Positions 1 through 9,196 of a DNA stretch of 64,000 bases are shown here, piece after piece (position 1 is the first letter of the stretch; every line of letters starts with the position of its first letter). The notes under the pieces are model-generated. The model saw nothing but the letters and a program-made list of their open reading frames with translations, had not been told where the DNA came from and ran no database searches. This DNA is from Shewanella denitrificans OS217. GTDB taxonomy: Bacteria > Pseudomonadota > Gammaproteobacteria > Enterobacterales > Shewanellaceae. The stretch is taken from NCBI RefSeq assembly GCF_000013765.1, contig NC_007954.1, positions 806,001-870,000 on the forward strand, given 5' to 3'. A program made the position numbers and the translations under genes.

Positions 1-1661
1 AGCTGTAATGAATTGAGTTTGTTTATTTTTATTTCATCTTTTTCACGGTAAAAATCACCGGGGAATTCAAAAGCCCCCAAGATCAATCCTGGTGTTAACC
101 AAGTTTCATCAGCGGGTAAGTTAAGGTGTTTGGTCAACCTTTGCTTAGGGCTATCGCCAGATTTCGTCGCCATGGACCAGCCCCATTCGCCAAAACTTGG
201 GACATTGTGATGATACTGCTGCACATCAAAACCTGCCGATGCCATGGTTTTACCCACTGAAATAAACGCGTGGGGGGCATGATAGGGCGAGGTCGACTGC
301 ACGGTAATGGCGCCATCGGCGCTCAGCAATTCGTTGAGCTTTCGATAGAAAAAGTCGGAATATAGCTTGTTTAGATCAGGATGGCTTGGGTCTGGCAAGT
401 CGACAATGATGGCATCGAAGCTTAACTCTCTGGCAATCAGTTTATCGACACCGTTAAAGGCATCATCGAAGAGGATTTCAACCCTAGGATCGTTTAAGGC
501 ATCCCCATTAAGCCGCTTAAGCTCACGGGCTAGGGCATTTGGCATATCTTCTGGAGCTTGTTTAAACAGCTGGACTAAATCTTTGTCTAAATCCATCAAG
601 ACGACTTGTTCTGGTTGCCACTTAAGCACTTGCTTTAAGCCTAAGCCATCGCCGCCGCCAATGATGAGTACTTTTTGCTGCCGCGCACTGGCGGCTAATG
701 TCGGGTGGACTAAAAAGCTGTGGTAGATGTGCTCATCGCTACTGGAAAACTGCAGCCGGCCATTGATGTACAGCGAATACACTGGCGCCAAGCCTTGGCC
801 TCGAAGGCGCTCGGTAATATTGAGCTGCTGGAAACGGGTGGCTTTAGCGTAAACCACCTTATCTTTATAGAGTAAGTTATTAAAGTCTTGCTCCCAACTT
901 GGCCCTTGCCAAGCCAACAGAATTAAGATGAGTCCCACCACGAAGTGCAGTGCCAGTAAGAGTCTGACTCGAACAATTTGCTCCCAAAAGCGCCAGATAA
1001 ATACTAGCCCTGCTAACAGGTTCACACTGGCGGTGAGCGCTGCTGCGAGCTGAATATCTATGGCCAGCATAAACGCGACCCAGATGGCAGCGCCAATACC
1101 TGCTCCGAGATAATCGGCGCCATAAATAGTGCCCGCATTGTGGAGCAAATGTGCCTCTGATAAAGATTGACGTACCCGAGCAATCAAGGGGATTTCCATG
1201 CCAATCATTAAACCGAGAATAAGCCCCCATAAATAGGGTAAATATTCACTTAGGTTTTGCAGCTTGGCAATAAAGCCGCCATCGGGGAGGTGATCGGCGG
1301 GCAGGCCTAAGGTATTGGCCAACATCAAAGGAAATTGCTGACCAAAACCTATGACCGCCGCTGTGATTATGATAGCAAGGGAGCCACATAAGGCGACGAG
1401 TAGCTCGAGCACCACAAAACCTGTGAAGGCGCAGCGAATTTTACGCGCCGCAAAGGCGCCAAAACCCATGGAGACAATCATCAAGCCAATCATGGTGTAA
1501 ATTGCGGCTTCAAGGGCCCCTAAAATACGCCCAGCATAATGAGATAACAGGTATTCATAGATCAAACCACAGGCAGCCAATGACGCCATTATGCCTAATA
1601 ACAGCGCATCATCCAGCCATGAAATACCCGTGGTTTTATTGTTTTTTAACCCTAACGCCAT
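1..1661 (-). CDS. Membrane-anchored spermidine-synthase-like protein (3' end outside window)
   Basis: The first ~240 residues form about seven hydrophobic helices, followed by a soluble Rossmann-type aminopropyltransferase domain. The SAM-type glycine loop GGGDG lies at residues 335-339, followed by a VDLPDPSHPDLNKLYS segment typical of SpeE-like enzymes. Such enzymes move an aminopropyl group from decarboxylated SAM to a polyamine; this substrate is inferred from the family, and long membrane-fused versions are poorly characterised. The start ATG at 1659-1661 lies 8 bp after the stop of the DUF350 gene, so the two are probably cotranscribed. The reading frame is open to the window edge, so the C-terminus is missing. 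No speD-like gene is visible nearby. Confidence 0.85.
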   Translation of the reverse strand, partial: MALGLKNNKTTGISWLDDALLLGIMASLAACGLIYEYLLSHYAGRILGALEAAIYTMIGLMIVSMGFGAFAARKIRCAFTGFVVLELLVALCGSLAIIITAAVIGFGQQFPLMLANTLGLPADHLPDGGFIAKLQNLSEYLPYLWGLILGLMIGMEIPLIARVRQSLSEAHLLHNAGTIYGADYLGAGIGAAIWVAFMLAIDIQLAAALTASVNLLAGLVFIWRFWEQIVRVRLLLALHFVVGLILILLAWQGPSWEQDFNNLLYKDKVVYAKATRFQQLNITERLRGQGLAPVYSLYINGRLQFSSSDEHIYHSFLVHPTLAASARQQKVLIIGGGDGLGLKQVLKWQPEQVVLMDLDKDLVQLFKQAPEDMPNALARELKRLNGDALNDPRVEILFDDAFNGVDKLIARELSFDAIIVDLPDPSHPDLNKLYSDFFYRKLNELLSADGAITVQSTSPYHAPHAFISVGKTMASAGFDVQQYHHNVPSFGEWGWSMATKSGDSPKQRLTKHLNLPADETWLTPGLILGAFEFPGDFYREKDEIKINKLNSLQ

Positions 1662-1669
1662 GTTTTGTA

Positions 1670-2572
1670 TTACGCCATCAATGCCGTTAACAGTAACGCT
1701 ATGGCAATGCTAATGGCCATTTCTACCGCAGCGATACCGATATTGTGTTGTTGCTCCACTTCTTGGGCTAAGTTGATGCGAGCAAGCACTAAGGCCTTCA
1801 CTAAGGTTATCAATAGCGAAAGCACCACTAACATGATCAAGGAGAATATCATCCAACCTATGATATTAGTGACATAGGCGCTGGGATCATAAGTAATAAA
1901 ATGGCTTGCGGCATTAAAGCTTAACGCCATGGCAATAAGGTAGCCACTGTGACGAATGGCGAGCGCGGTTTGGCCAGTCACAAAGGCTTGTTGCATAGAA
2001 GCGTCTTGATTACGCTTGGCATAGCGACGTTCACGCAGGCGGGTCAGCAGCACTAAAATAAACTGGGAAATGATAAAGGCACTGAAGATAGCAATAAAGG
2101 TATCTAAGGTAATGTCCTCAGCCCACATCAATACAGAGCGAATGATGATGGCGGTTGCGATGGCAACCGAGGCATCGACTAAGGCAACCGAAACATTGCC
2201 TTTGAGTATTTCAGCATTCTTATCTAATTCATTTAAGGCAATCTTGTCGTGTAAGAAGCGCCCAAGCTTGATTAGCACTAAGCCAAACAGGCCGTAACTT
2301 GTCATGCCAATGGCTTCGGTTGCATAGGAGCTAGCGGCTTCGCCAGTAATCGCCCCAGTGAGGACTATGCCTAAGGCGGCAATGGCGCCCGCTGTACTTA
2401 TACCAAAGGCAAAATTGTCGCGCTCGGCAAGTTCTACACTGCTGTTGACCTTAACGCTCCAGCCTTGTAAATAGCGCATTAAGGTAAGCAAGATCACCGC
2501 TATGCTTAAGTCTATGGCGAGAATAATCATCAGCTCTTGGGTTAAGCCTAAGTCTTGAAATAATGTCATCAT
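1670..2572 (-). CDS. DUF350 (YjfL-like) inner-membrane protein, tandem duplicated
   Basis: This 300-residue protein has about eight hydrophobic helices and no enzymatic motif. It reads as two copies of a four-helix DUF350 unit: the segment EILKGNVSVALVDASVAI near residue 145 is echoed by EVEQQHNIGIAAVEMAISI near residue 270. Single-unit relatives such as E. coli YjfL are about 130 residues, so this looks like a fused double version. It sits between the lipoprotein gene (6 bp upstream) and the spermidine-synthase-like gene (8 bp downstream). DUF350 proteins have no firmly established function. Any role in polyamine or envelope stress biology here is inferred from the neighbours. Confidence 0.85.
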   Translation of the reverse strand: MMTLFQDLGLTQELMIILAIDLSIAVILLTLMRYLQGWSVKVNSSVELAERDNFAFGISTAGAIAALGIVLTGAITGEAASSYATEAIGMTSYGLFGLVLIKLGRFLHDKIALNELDKNAEILKGNVSVALVDASVAIATAIIIRSVLMWAEDITLDTFIAIFSAFIISQFILVLLTRLRERRYAKRNQDASMQQAFVTGQTALAIRHSGYLIAMALSFNAASHFITYDPSAYVTNIIGWMIFSLIMLVVLSLLITLVKALVLARINLAQEVEQQHNIGIAAVEMAISIAIALLLTALMA

Positions 2573-2578
2573 GGTTCC

Positions 2579-3538
2579 TTATTTTCCTCGGCTCACGCCA
2601 CGACTAGTCCGGCTATTGGAGTTGCGAAAACTACTGTCTTTTGAATAATTTGAACGAAACTTACTGCGATTGCCCGCGGTATTGACTGCTGGTGCTGAGC
2701 TACTTTGCTTTGACAAGCTAGTGGCACCGGTTCGGGTCTTGGCATAGGGGCTTTGAAAGCGTTTGCCTTGAGAGCTAAAGCGCTTTTTTTCTCGCTCAAA
2801 GGTGCTATTTTGGTGGCTTGCCTGTTTGGGTGAGGTGTAACGGTAGCGGCCCACATCATTGTAGTAGCTGTAACCGCGGCGACTAGACCAGCGATCATAG
2901 CCAATGGGGCGATTAAACACGTTAGAGAACATGGCGTACATGCCGTACCAAGCCCAAAATGAGGTGCCACTGCTGTTTGTTTGCCAGCTGCCATAACCTG
3001 GGTTGCCCACCAATTGACTGCCTGGGCCAAAGTCTTCGCCGCCATTGGCAAGCACTGAGGCCTCTTTGCTGATGGAGTTGACTCGGGCCAAGGCACCGTT
3101 AGACATGTCGGCAATCACATTGACAGGATCTGATAATAAATCGTTATACAGGCTGGGATCTAAGGCTTGATACAAATTCTGCGCTTCGTCCAGCTGTTGG
3201 TCGACATCGATAAAATTACTGCTGTCGTTCAGCTCTTTTAGACGCCGTTCAAGGGATTGATACATGGGGCCTTGGCTGCCTGCATCTTTTGCCAGTTCAT
3301 CGATTAATGGCTTAAGATCTGGTTTACTCCTGGCCAAAATCTGGCTGTATTGATTAAGTAAGTTAGCATTTCTTAACTGCTTATCCTCGAGCATAGTGGC
3401 GAGTTGCCCTAAGCGCTGTTGGCTGAGCTGTTGATACTTCTGGATTTGTTCTGGTCTATCATCGCCACAGCCAGCCAAAACTAAGCTTGAGACAATAACG
3501 AACAAGATCCCGAGTATGCGGGGAAGCATGCCGTTCAT
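2579..3538 (-). CDS. Predicted lipoprotein of unknown function
   Basis: The N-terminus has a hydrophobic signal ending in the lipobox LAGC, so the mature protein is probably lipid-anchored to the envelope at Cys24. Residues ~35-125 are rich in charged and Gln/Leu positions and look helical. A central Gly/Trp/Tyr-rich segment around residues 175-210 (YGSWQTN, FWAWYGMYAMF) follows. The last ~100 residues are Ser/Arg/Lys-rich, low in complexity and probably disordered. It is the first gene of a three-gene operon with the DUF350 protein and the aminopropyltransferase-like protein. I do not recognise a named family and assign no function. Confidence 0.75.
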   Translation of the reverse strand: MNGMLPRILGILFVIVSSLVLAGCGDDRPEQIQKYQQLSQQRLGQLATMLEDKQLRNANLLNQYSQILARSKPDLKPLIDELAKDAGSQGPMYQSLERRLKELNDSSNFIDVDQQLDEAQNLYQALDPSLYNDLLSDPVNVIADMSNGALARVNSISKEASVLANGGEDFGPGSQLVGNPGYGSWQTNSSGTSFWAWYGMYAMFSNVFNRPIGYDRWSSRRGYSYYNDVGRYRYTSPKQASHQNSTFEREKKRFSSQGKRFQSPYAKTRTGATSLSKQSSSAPAVNTAGNRSKFRSNYSKDSSFRNSNSRTSRGVSRGK

Positions 3539-3694
3539 GTTTTCTCCAAATTGGGTTAATTTCAGCTACAAATTCGATATGACTGACGCATAGCTTATAG
3601 TAATCTTGATGCCGATTTAGAACTTTATTCTATAGATCTAATTATATAACACTCACGACATAATATGTCGACTGCTAATTTGTTAAGGAATATT

Positions 3695-6562
3695 ATGCCT
3701 GTACCTAGTCAGCGCCACAAAGTTTATCCGGCCCCTTTGGCACAGGCATCGGCAGAATATTGGACTGTGCTCACCCAGGCTTGGCCTGACGCCCTGCATC
3801 AGCTTACTGAAGTGCAGCAAGATGAACTGAAAACGATTTTAGGCTTGAGTGATTTTATTGCCAAGCAACTATGCCGTCATCCAGAGTGGGTACTGACCTT
3901 GTTTCAGCAAGGACTGTTAGATGAGGTGGATAGGCAGGCTTTCGATCGTGAGCTACATAAATTACTCGCCAATGTCAGCGACGAAGAACAAGTAAAAAAA
4001 GTCCTCAGGGATTATAGAAACCTGCATATGGTGCGCCTCGCGTGGCGAGACTTCATGGACTATGGCAGTTTAGAGGCGGCGCTATTAGACTTATCGGCAC
4101 TGGCCGAAGCCTTAGTGATAGCAGGGCGAGATTGGCTTTATAAACAAATGTGCATGCAATACGGTACCCCCAGTGATAGCCAAGGCCAACCACAACCTTT
4201 ACTTATATTAGGCATGGGCAAACTTGGCGGCCGTGAATTAAATTTCTCATCCGACATAGACTTGATTTTTACCTTCCCTGAACATGGCGAAACCTTAGGG
4301 GCACGGCGCGCGCAAACTAATCAAGAATTTTTTATTCGCATGGGACAAAAGCTGATTAACTTGCTTAATCAAGTTACGGTCGATGGGTTTGTGTTTCGAG
4401 TCGACATGCGGTTGCGACCTTACGGCGAGAGTGGCCCCTTGGTGGTGAGCTTTAGTGGTCTTGAAGATTATTACCAAGAGCAGGGCCGTGACTGGGAGCG
4501 TTATGCCATGGTTAAGGCCCGTGCCCTTGGTCCTTGGAATGGTTACAGTGATGAGTTGCACGCCTTACTTAAGCCTTTCGTTTATCGTCGTTATATCGAT
4601 TTTTCCGCCATTGATTCACTGCGTCGAATGAAGCAATTAATTGCCCAAGAAGTGCGTCGTCGCCAGTTGACCGACAACATTAAATTGGGCGCTGGCGGCA
4701 TTCGCGAGGTGGAATTCGTGGTGCAGAGTTTTCAGCTTATCCGTGGTGGCCGCGAGCCCGCACTTAGGCAACAGAGCCTATTTGGCGCCATAGATGTGCT
4801 GTACAGCTTAGGCCAGTTGGAATACTTGGCGGTTGATGAATTAAAGCACAGTTATGTGTTGCTGCGCCGAGTGGAGAATCTGCTGCAAGCCATAGATGAT
4901 AAGCAAACCCAAACCTTGCCTAATCGAACCCTAGATTGGCAGCGGCTTTGTTATGGCTTAGACAGGGTTAATGAGTCGGATTTACGCACTCATATTGAAA
5001 TGGCGATGGGGTTAATTCATCAGCATTTCAATGCCACAGTGGGCGGGAATGATAGCCAAGAGCAGAGTGAGCATTGGACTGTGCAGTTATGGAATCTTCA
5101 ACAAGACGAGCATGCACAGGCGTTACTGGATGAGCAGCAAATAGAAGATGATGAACTCTGGCCATTACTCAGTCATTGGCGCGCCATGGTGGCTAAGCGC
5201 ACCATAGGCCCAAGAGGTAGAGACACTTTAGATAAGTTGATGCCAAGGCTGCTAGATGAACTCACAGGCATGATGAAGCCAAGTCAGGCCTTTAAACCTG
5301 TAGCACAGGTGTTAGATCAAATTTTGACCCGCACCACCTACCTTGAACTCTTGTGTGAAAACCCCGGCGCGCGGCAGCAGCTCGTCAGCCTGTGCTGCGC
5401 TAGCCCTTGGGTAGCGAAAGAATTGGCTAATTTCCCCATGTTGCTGGATGAGCTTATTGATCCCACCCAGCTTTACGATACCACCTCCATCGATGACTAC
5501 CCTGCAGAACTTAGGCTGTATCTGCTGCGAGTGCCAGAAGATGACATGGAGCAGCAAATGGAGGCACTGCGCCAATTCAAATTGTCACAGCAATTAAAAA
5601 TTGCCGCCGCCGATGTCACTGGGGTGTTGCCTGTGATGCAAGTGAGCGATCACTTAACTTTTTTAGCGGAAGCCATCATAGAACAAGTGGTTCATCAGGC
5701 TTGGCATCAGGTGGCCAGTCGTCATGGCGTGCCTGCGGGCACTAGCCTAGATAATATGGGCTTTGCCATCATAGGTTACGGTAAGCTTGGGGGAATTGAA
5801 CTCGGTTACGGTTCAGATCTTGATTTGGTGTTTTTGCATCAAAACGACCTATTTGGGATCACAGATGGCGAGCGCTCCATAGAAGCTAAGCTGTTTTACC
5901 TTAAATTAGCCCAAAGAATAGTGCATCTATTTGCCACCCGTACCACCTCCGGTGAACTCTATGATGTGGATATGCGACTTCGACCCTCAGGGGAGTCTGG
6001 ACTTTTGGTGAGTGACATCGAAGGCTTTTATCAGTATCTGCAAACTGAAGCTTGGACCTGGGAGCATCAGGCCTTAGTGCGTTCACGGTTTGTGTTTGGC
6101 TCAGGCGCCATGGCGGCGCGTTTTAATGATATTCGCGCTGCCGTGCTTAGCATGACTCGGGAACGGACTGAGCTTGCCAAAGCGGTGCGGGATATGCGCA
6201 CTAAGATGCGCGATCATTTGCTCAAAGTTGGCATAGATGAGTTCGATTTGAAACAAAGCCCAGGTGGTATTGCTGATATCGAGTTTATTGGGCAGTACAT
6301 GGTGCTGGCTCATGCAAGCGAGCATAGTGAGCTCACGCTTTGGTCCGACAATGTACGGATTTTTGAAGTCTTAGCGGATCTTGAAATATTGCCTGTGATG
6401 CAAGCGCAATTATTAACCCAAACCTATTGTTGGCTCAGGGATGAGAATCATAGATTAACCTTACAGCATGCTAAAGGGGTGTTGGCAAAGGATAGTGTAA
6501 GCCATAAAACAGGGCCTGTGCTTGAACTCTATCAAGGGATCCTTAACCCTTCCAAGGCGTAA
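3695..6562 (+). CDS. glnE: Glutamine synthetase adenylyltransferase / adenylyl-removing enzyme
   Basis: GlnE attaches and removes AMP on glutamine synthetase, tuning nitrogen assimilation in response to PII (GlnB). The protein is about 955 residues, close to E. coli GlnE (946). Both nucleotidyltransferase domains are visible: the N-terminal one with GMGKLGGRELNFSSDIDLIF (D187, D189) and the C-terminal one with GYGKLGG...GSDLDLVF (D708, D710). An ATG at 3665 is in frame, but the ATG at 3695 has AAGGA five bases upstream and is preferred. The gene is divergent from the lipoprotein operon and has no obvious operon partner. The identification is secure. Confidence 0.97.
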   Translation: MPVPSQRHKVYPAPLAQASAEYWTVLTQAWPDALHQLTEVQQDELKTILGLSDFIAKQLCRHPEWVLTLFQQGLLDEVDRQAFDRELHKLLANVSDEEQVKKVLRDYRNLHMVRLAWRDFMDYGSLEAALLDLSALAEALVIAGRDWLYKQMCMQYGTPSDSQGQPQPLLILGMGKLGGRELNFSSDIDLIFTFPEHGETLGARRAQTNQEFFIRMGQKLINLLNQVTVDGFVFRVDMRLRPYGESGPLVVSFSGLEDYYQEQGRDWERYAMVKARALGPWNGYSDELHALLKPFVYRRYIDFSAIDSLRRMKQLIAQEVRRRQLTDNIKLGAGGIREVEFVVQSFQLIRGGREPALRQQSLFGAIDVLYSLGQLEYLAVDELKHSYVLLRRVENLLQAIDDKQTQTLPNRTLDWQRLCYGLDRVNESDLRTHIEMAMGLIHQHFNATVGGNDSQEQSEHWTVQLWNLQQDEHAQALLDEQQIEDDELWPLLSHWRAMVAKRTIGPRGRDTLDKLMPRLLDELTGMMKPSQAFKPVAQVLDQILTRTTYLELLCENPGARQQLVSLCCASPWVAKELANFPMLLDELIDPTQLYDTTSIDDYPAELRLYLLRVPEDDMEQQMEALRQFKLSQQLKIAAADVTGVLPVMQVSDHLTFLAEAIIEQVVHQAWHQVASRHGVPAGTSLDNMGFAIIGYGKLGGIELGYGSDLDLVFLHQNDLFGITDGERSIEAKLFYLKLAQRIVHLFATRTTSGELYDVDMRLRPSGESGLLVSDIEGFYQYLQTEAWTWEHQALVRSRFVFGSGAMAARFNDIRAAVLSMTRERTELAKAVRDMRTKMRDHLLKVGIDEFDLKQSPGGIADIEFIGQYMVLAHASEHSELTLWSDNVRIFEVLADLEILPVMQAQLLTQTYCWLRDENHRLTLQHAKGVLAKDSVSHKTGPVLELYQGILNPSKA

Positions 6563-6580
6563 CGATTGGCCTAATGATTG

Positions 6581-6594
6581 CCCTAATATTAGGG
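6581..6594. repeat. 14-bp perfect palindrome between convergent genes
   Basis: CCCTAATATTAGGG is a perfect palindrome between the ends of glnE and the SbtA-type gene. There is no T-run beside it, so it is a weak terminator candidate at best. Confidence 0.35.
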
Positions 6595-6650
6595 CCGGTA
6601 TGGGTTCACCATGACCAGCCCTATAATTTGTGCTGTAGTACAACTTAAGC

Positions 6651-7601
6651 TTAATAGAATTGGGCTATCCAATGTTGATATAAGGGCAAGCCAATTAACA
6701 CGTTGACAGGGAAAGTGATCCCCAAGGAAGCGAGCATAGCGAGGCCAATATTGGCATCGGGTATTGCGGCTTTTATCGCAGCAGGAGCGGCAATGTAAGA
6801 GGCACTGGCACTTAGGCCCGCCAACACTAAGGTGCTACCTTGAGGTAACTCTAGTAACAACCCTATCAAGATCCCAACCCAGGCTAAAACGAAGGGCGCC
6901 ACGCCTGCAAATGCCAATAAACGCCATTGTTTATAAGGCAGCGGGAAGCAGACTTTTGCCGTAGTGATGCCCATTTCCAGTAGAAATAATGCCAGCAAGG
7001 TTTTAAATCCGCCCAATAACATAGGGGTGATAGGGGCCATACCCTCAGTACCGTAAACCCAACCAATTAATACCCCGCCGCAGAGCAGCACAACGCCACG
7101 ACTTGTCATGGCCTCGTGGAGTACGCTGGAATTCGTTGAGTTTCCTGCGTCAGTGCTGTCTTTCGCCTGTAAATGGCGATACAGCCACAACATGACAATG
7201 ATGGCCGGCAATTCCAGTAAGACTAAATATAAGGTGGTTTCAGGCTTTATAGGCAGATGAGAAAATTCGACCATGGCCATGACCACGGCGAAGGTGCCCG
7301 CGCTGACCGAACCATAATGGGCCGCAATGCTGATGGCGTCGGTGCGCGGTAGCTTAATGAGCTTAAGCAACAGCGGGTATAGGCTCAAGGGAATAATCAA
7401 CCCCATGGCAACTATGGTGAGTAATTCAAGGTAATCTAAGGTGTGGGTTTGACCGTGAAGTGCCATGCCGCCCTTTAATCCCAGCGTCAGCATCAGCAAG
7501 ATAGACAAGGTTTCGTAAGTGGCCTTGGGCACTTTAAGATCTGACTTAATCAGTCCAGCGAGCAATCCAAGAGAGAAGAAGGCAATGACGATATCAGGCA
7601 T
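6651..7601 (-). CDS. SbtA-type sodium-dependent bicarbonate transport family permease (DUF897)
   Basis: This 316-residue protein has about ten hydrophobic helices arranged in two similar halves. It shows features of the SbtA/DUF897 family: the opening PDIVIAFFSLGLLAGLIKSDLKVP, a LGLKGG segment near residue 42, and a second-half motif LAGLSASASYIAAPAAIKAAIPDAN. Cyanobacterial SbtA is a sodium/bicarbonate symporter, but heterotrophic homologues have not been shown to carry bicarbonate, so the substrate is uncertain. It is convergent with glnE and lies 131 bp beyond the start of the next minus-strand gene. There is no adjacent PII-like sbtB gene. Confidence 0.85.
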   Translation of the reverse strand: MPDIVIAFFSLGLLAGLIKSDLKVPKATYETLSILLMLTLGLKGGMALHGQTHTLDYLELLTIVAMGLIIPLSLYPLLLKLIKLPRTDAISIAAHYGSVSAGTFAVVMAMVEFSHLPIKPETTLYLVLLELPAIIVMLWLYRHLQAKDSTDAGNSTNSSVLHEAMTSRGVVLLCGGVLIGWVYGTEGMAPITPMLLGGFKTLLALFLLEMGITTAKVCFPLPYKQWRLLAFAGVAPFVLAWVGILIGLLLELPQGSTLVLAGLSASASYIAAPAAIKAAIPDANIGLAMLASLGITFPVNVLIGLPLYQHWIAQFY

Positions 7602-7672
7602 GAGTCTTTATTATCTATTTGCGGAATTAAGTGCTGCTGATTGTGCCTGTATAAAAAATGCTTAGCAATTGT

Positions 7673-8470
7673 TTACTCGCTGGAGTCTGTATTTTTGCCA
7701 CCATCAAGTGCCGCCATGGGGGCAAGTAAATACTTATCGTAGATGGCTTGGTATTCCCCAGTGAGTTTTATTTTTTTCAAGCCATCGTTAAAATTATCTC
7801 GAATTTGCTTTTGCCAAAATACTGGGCGGTAATCATTAGGGTCTACGCTAATAAAATGGTGAAACTTGACCGCTTTAAATCTCACTCCTAAGCGTTGTTG
7901 AGCTTGGATTTGGTAATACTTAAAAATATTAATGTCACTGAGTACTAAATCAAAATGACCGCGCTCTAACAATAAGGCTTGGTTTTCTTGCCTAAAGTGT
8001 TCGGCATACAAACCGTTGTTTTTACCCATAGTTAACCACTCTGGGTAGCGCTTATGAGCACCTTGAAAAGAGACTATATTTAAACCGCGTAAATCCTGTG
8101 GATTTTTTATGGTTAGATTTCGCTCTTCTAAGCTAATAAATACATTGTCATACAGCACAGCGGGATCGCCATAATAGGCGCCTAAGGCGTGCATATCTTC
8201 ACCTAAGTCAGTCATAGCGGCATCCACTTTGCCTTGTTTAAAATTAAAAGGCACGCGAGCTAGGGGGAGGTAACTGGGTTTAATGGAGTGACCGTGAACA
8301 GCAAGGGCTGCGCTGATGATTTCAATTTCAATCCCAGAGTCAGTATCTGGAAATGAAAATGGAGGAATAGACTCCCCAAAAGCCATCGTTATCTCAGTGG
8401 CAGATAAGCTAAAGGATAGGCTAGGTGTTATCAGGCTTAACAGCAATATAAATAAATTACGCGATATAAT
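7673..8470 (-). CDS. Periplasmic solute-binding protein, amino-acid type (SBP_bac_3-like)
   Basis: The mature part resembles extracellular solute-binding proteins of family 3: AFGESIPPFSFPDTDSGIEIEI near the start, a GKVDAAMTDLGED segment, and a C-terminal FNDGLKKIKLTGEYQAIYDKYL helix. No ABC permease or ATPase is nearby, so it may be an orphan binding or sensory protein. The start is unusual, because no in-frame ATG or GTG lies upstream. A TTG at 8446 is possible but would leave a signal peptide without a positive charge. An ATT at 8470 preceded by GAGGG gives a normal signal sequence (ISRNLFILLLSLITPSLSFS). I give the longer form and treat the start as unresolved. Confidence 0.7.
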   Translation of the reverse strand: MISRNLFILLLSLITPSLSFSLSATEITMAFGESIPPFSFPDTDSGIEIEIISAALAVHGHSIKPSYLPLARVPFNFKQGKVDAAMTDLGEDMHALGAYYGDPAVLYDNVFISLEERNLTIKNPQDLRGLNIVSFQGAHKRYPEWLTMGKNNGLYAEHFRQENQALLLERGHFDLVLSDINIFKYYQIQAQQRLGVRFKAVKFHHFISVDPNDYRPVFWQKQIRDNFNDGLKKIKLTGEYQAIYDKYLLAPMAALDGGKNTDSSE

Positions 8471-8599
8471 GTGCAGTCCCTCTTCTGAGTCTAATGAGTT
8501 TAACTTTAACCAAGTGCAATAAGTCTAGCTTATATTTTATTGGATCAACTGATACGAGTAGAGATAAATTGAGTAAAGCTTAATAATCAGGCTTTCGCA

Positions 8600-8959
8600 T
8601 TAACCTTTCACTATGGCGCTGAGTTTGTCTATAAATGCAGTTAATGCCATGACATCATCGAAAGTGAATGCTAGCCCATAATGCACAGGCTCCACCCCTT
8701 TATTCTGCCTTTTTGGGAAGCGGGTCATTTGGTTGTTATGGAAATAATCATATTCACTGTGAACCCCATCAATTAAGGATAATTCTGCTGAAAAAATCTC
8801 AAATGCCGGACGGATCATTAATCGCGTGCGTTGGCTCTGCTGATGCACATAGAAGGCTTCTTTCGAGTCAGGCAGCATGTATTCAGTAACATTTTGAATG
8901 TTAAAATTACTACGACAATTCAAATCTTTAAGTGTTGACGTTAACTCTATTAATGACAT
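8600..8959 (-). CDS. Conserved-looking hypothetical protein
   Basis: This is a soluble protein of about 119 residues with no signal peptide, membrane helix or metal motif. I do not recognise it. It is mixed alpha/beta in character, with a closing helix FDDVMALTAFIDKLSAIVKG. The start could be GTG at 8965 or ATG at 8959; neither has a strong ribosome binding site, and I chose the ATG. It lies alone between the solute-binding protein gene and the bactofilin region. Codon use resembles the neighbours, which supports it being a real gene. Confidence 0.6.
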   Translation of the reverse strand: MSLIELTSTLKDLNCRSNFNIQNVTEYMLPDSKEAFYVHQQSQRTRLMIRPAFEIFSAELSLIDGVHSEYDYFHNNQMTRFPKRQNKGVEPVHYGLAFTFDDVMALTAFIDKLSAIVKG

Positions 8960-8980
8960 TTTCACAACTTATTATCCAGA

Positions 8981-9196
8981 CTAAAATTCATTGTGGCAGT
9001 ATGCCGACAAAGCAGGACAAAGGGAACATGAAGAGTGTGCTAATTTTAAGCCTTGTGAAAGGCACTCATCAATTTCTCTGGACGACAAGCAAGTCATCAC
9101 ATCACCCAAATCAAGTGTATATTTTATTTTTTCGTCCCAAGGTCGCTTTGAATCCTTATGGATAAGTGGATCAAGATGATTAAATAATGGCGACAA
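8981..9196 (-). CDS. Possible small cysteine-rich protein (uncertain)
   Basis: A 71-codon frame fills the gap between the hypothetical gene and the bactofilin gene. Its C-terminus carries CSLCPALSAYCH, a Cys/His pattern that could bind a metal, after a plausible helix EIDECLSQGLKLA. Codon choice looks like coding sequence. Against it, the only full-length start is a TTG that overlaps the divergent bactofilin start, and no ribosome binding site is clear; an internal ATG would give about 38 residues. It may be a real short gene or chance. Confidence 0.3.
   Translation of the reverse strand: MSPLFNHLDPLIHKDSKRPWDEKIKYTLDLGDVMTCLSSREIDECLSQGLKLAHSSCSLCPALSAYCHNEF

Noticed and set aside
6581..6594. 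Terminator for glnE
   Set aside because: The palindrome is A/T-rich in the centre and has no T-run, so I list it only as a repeat.
8991..9179. Plus-strand short frame upstream of the bactofilin
   Set aside because: It starts with TTG, lacks a ribosome site and shows no domain pattern; it probably reflects leader sequence.
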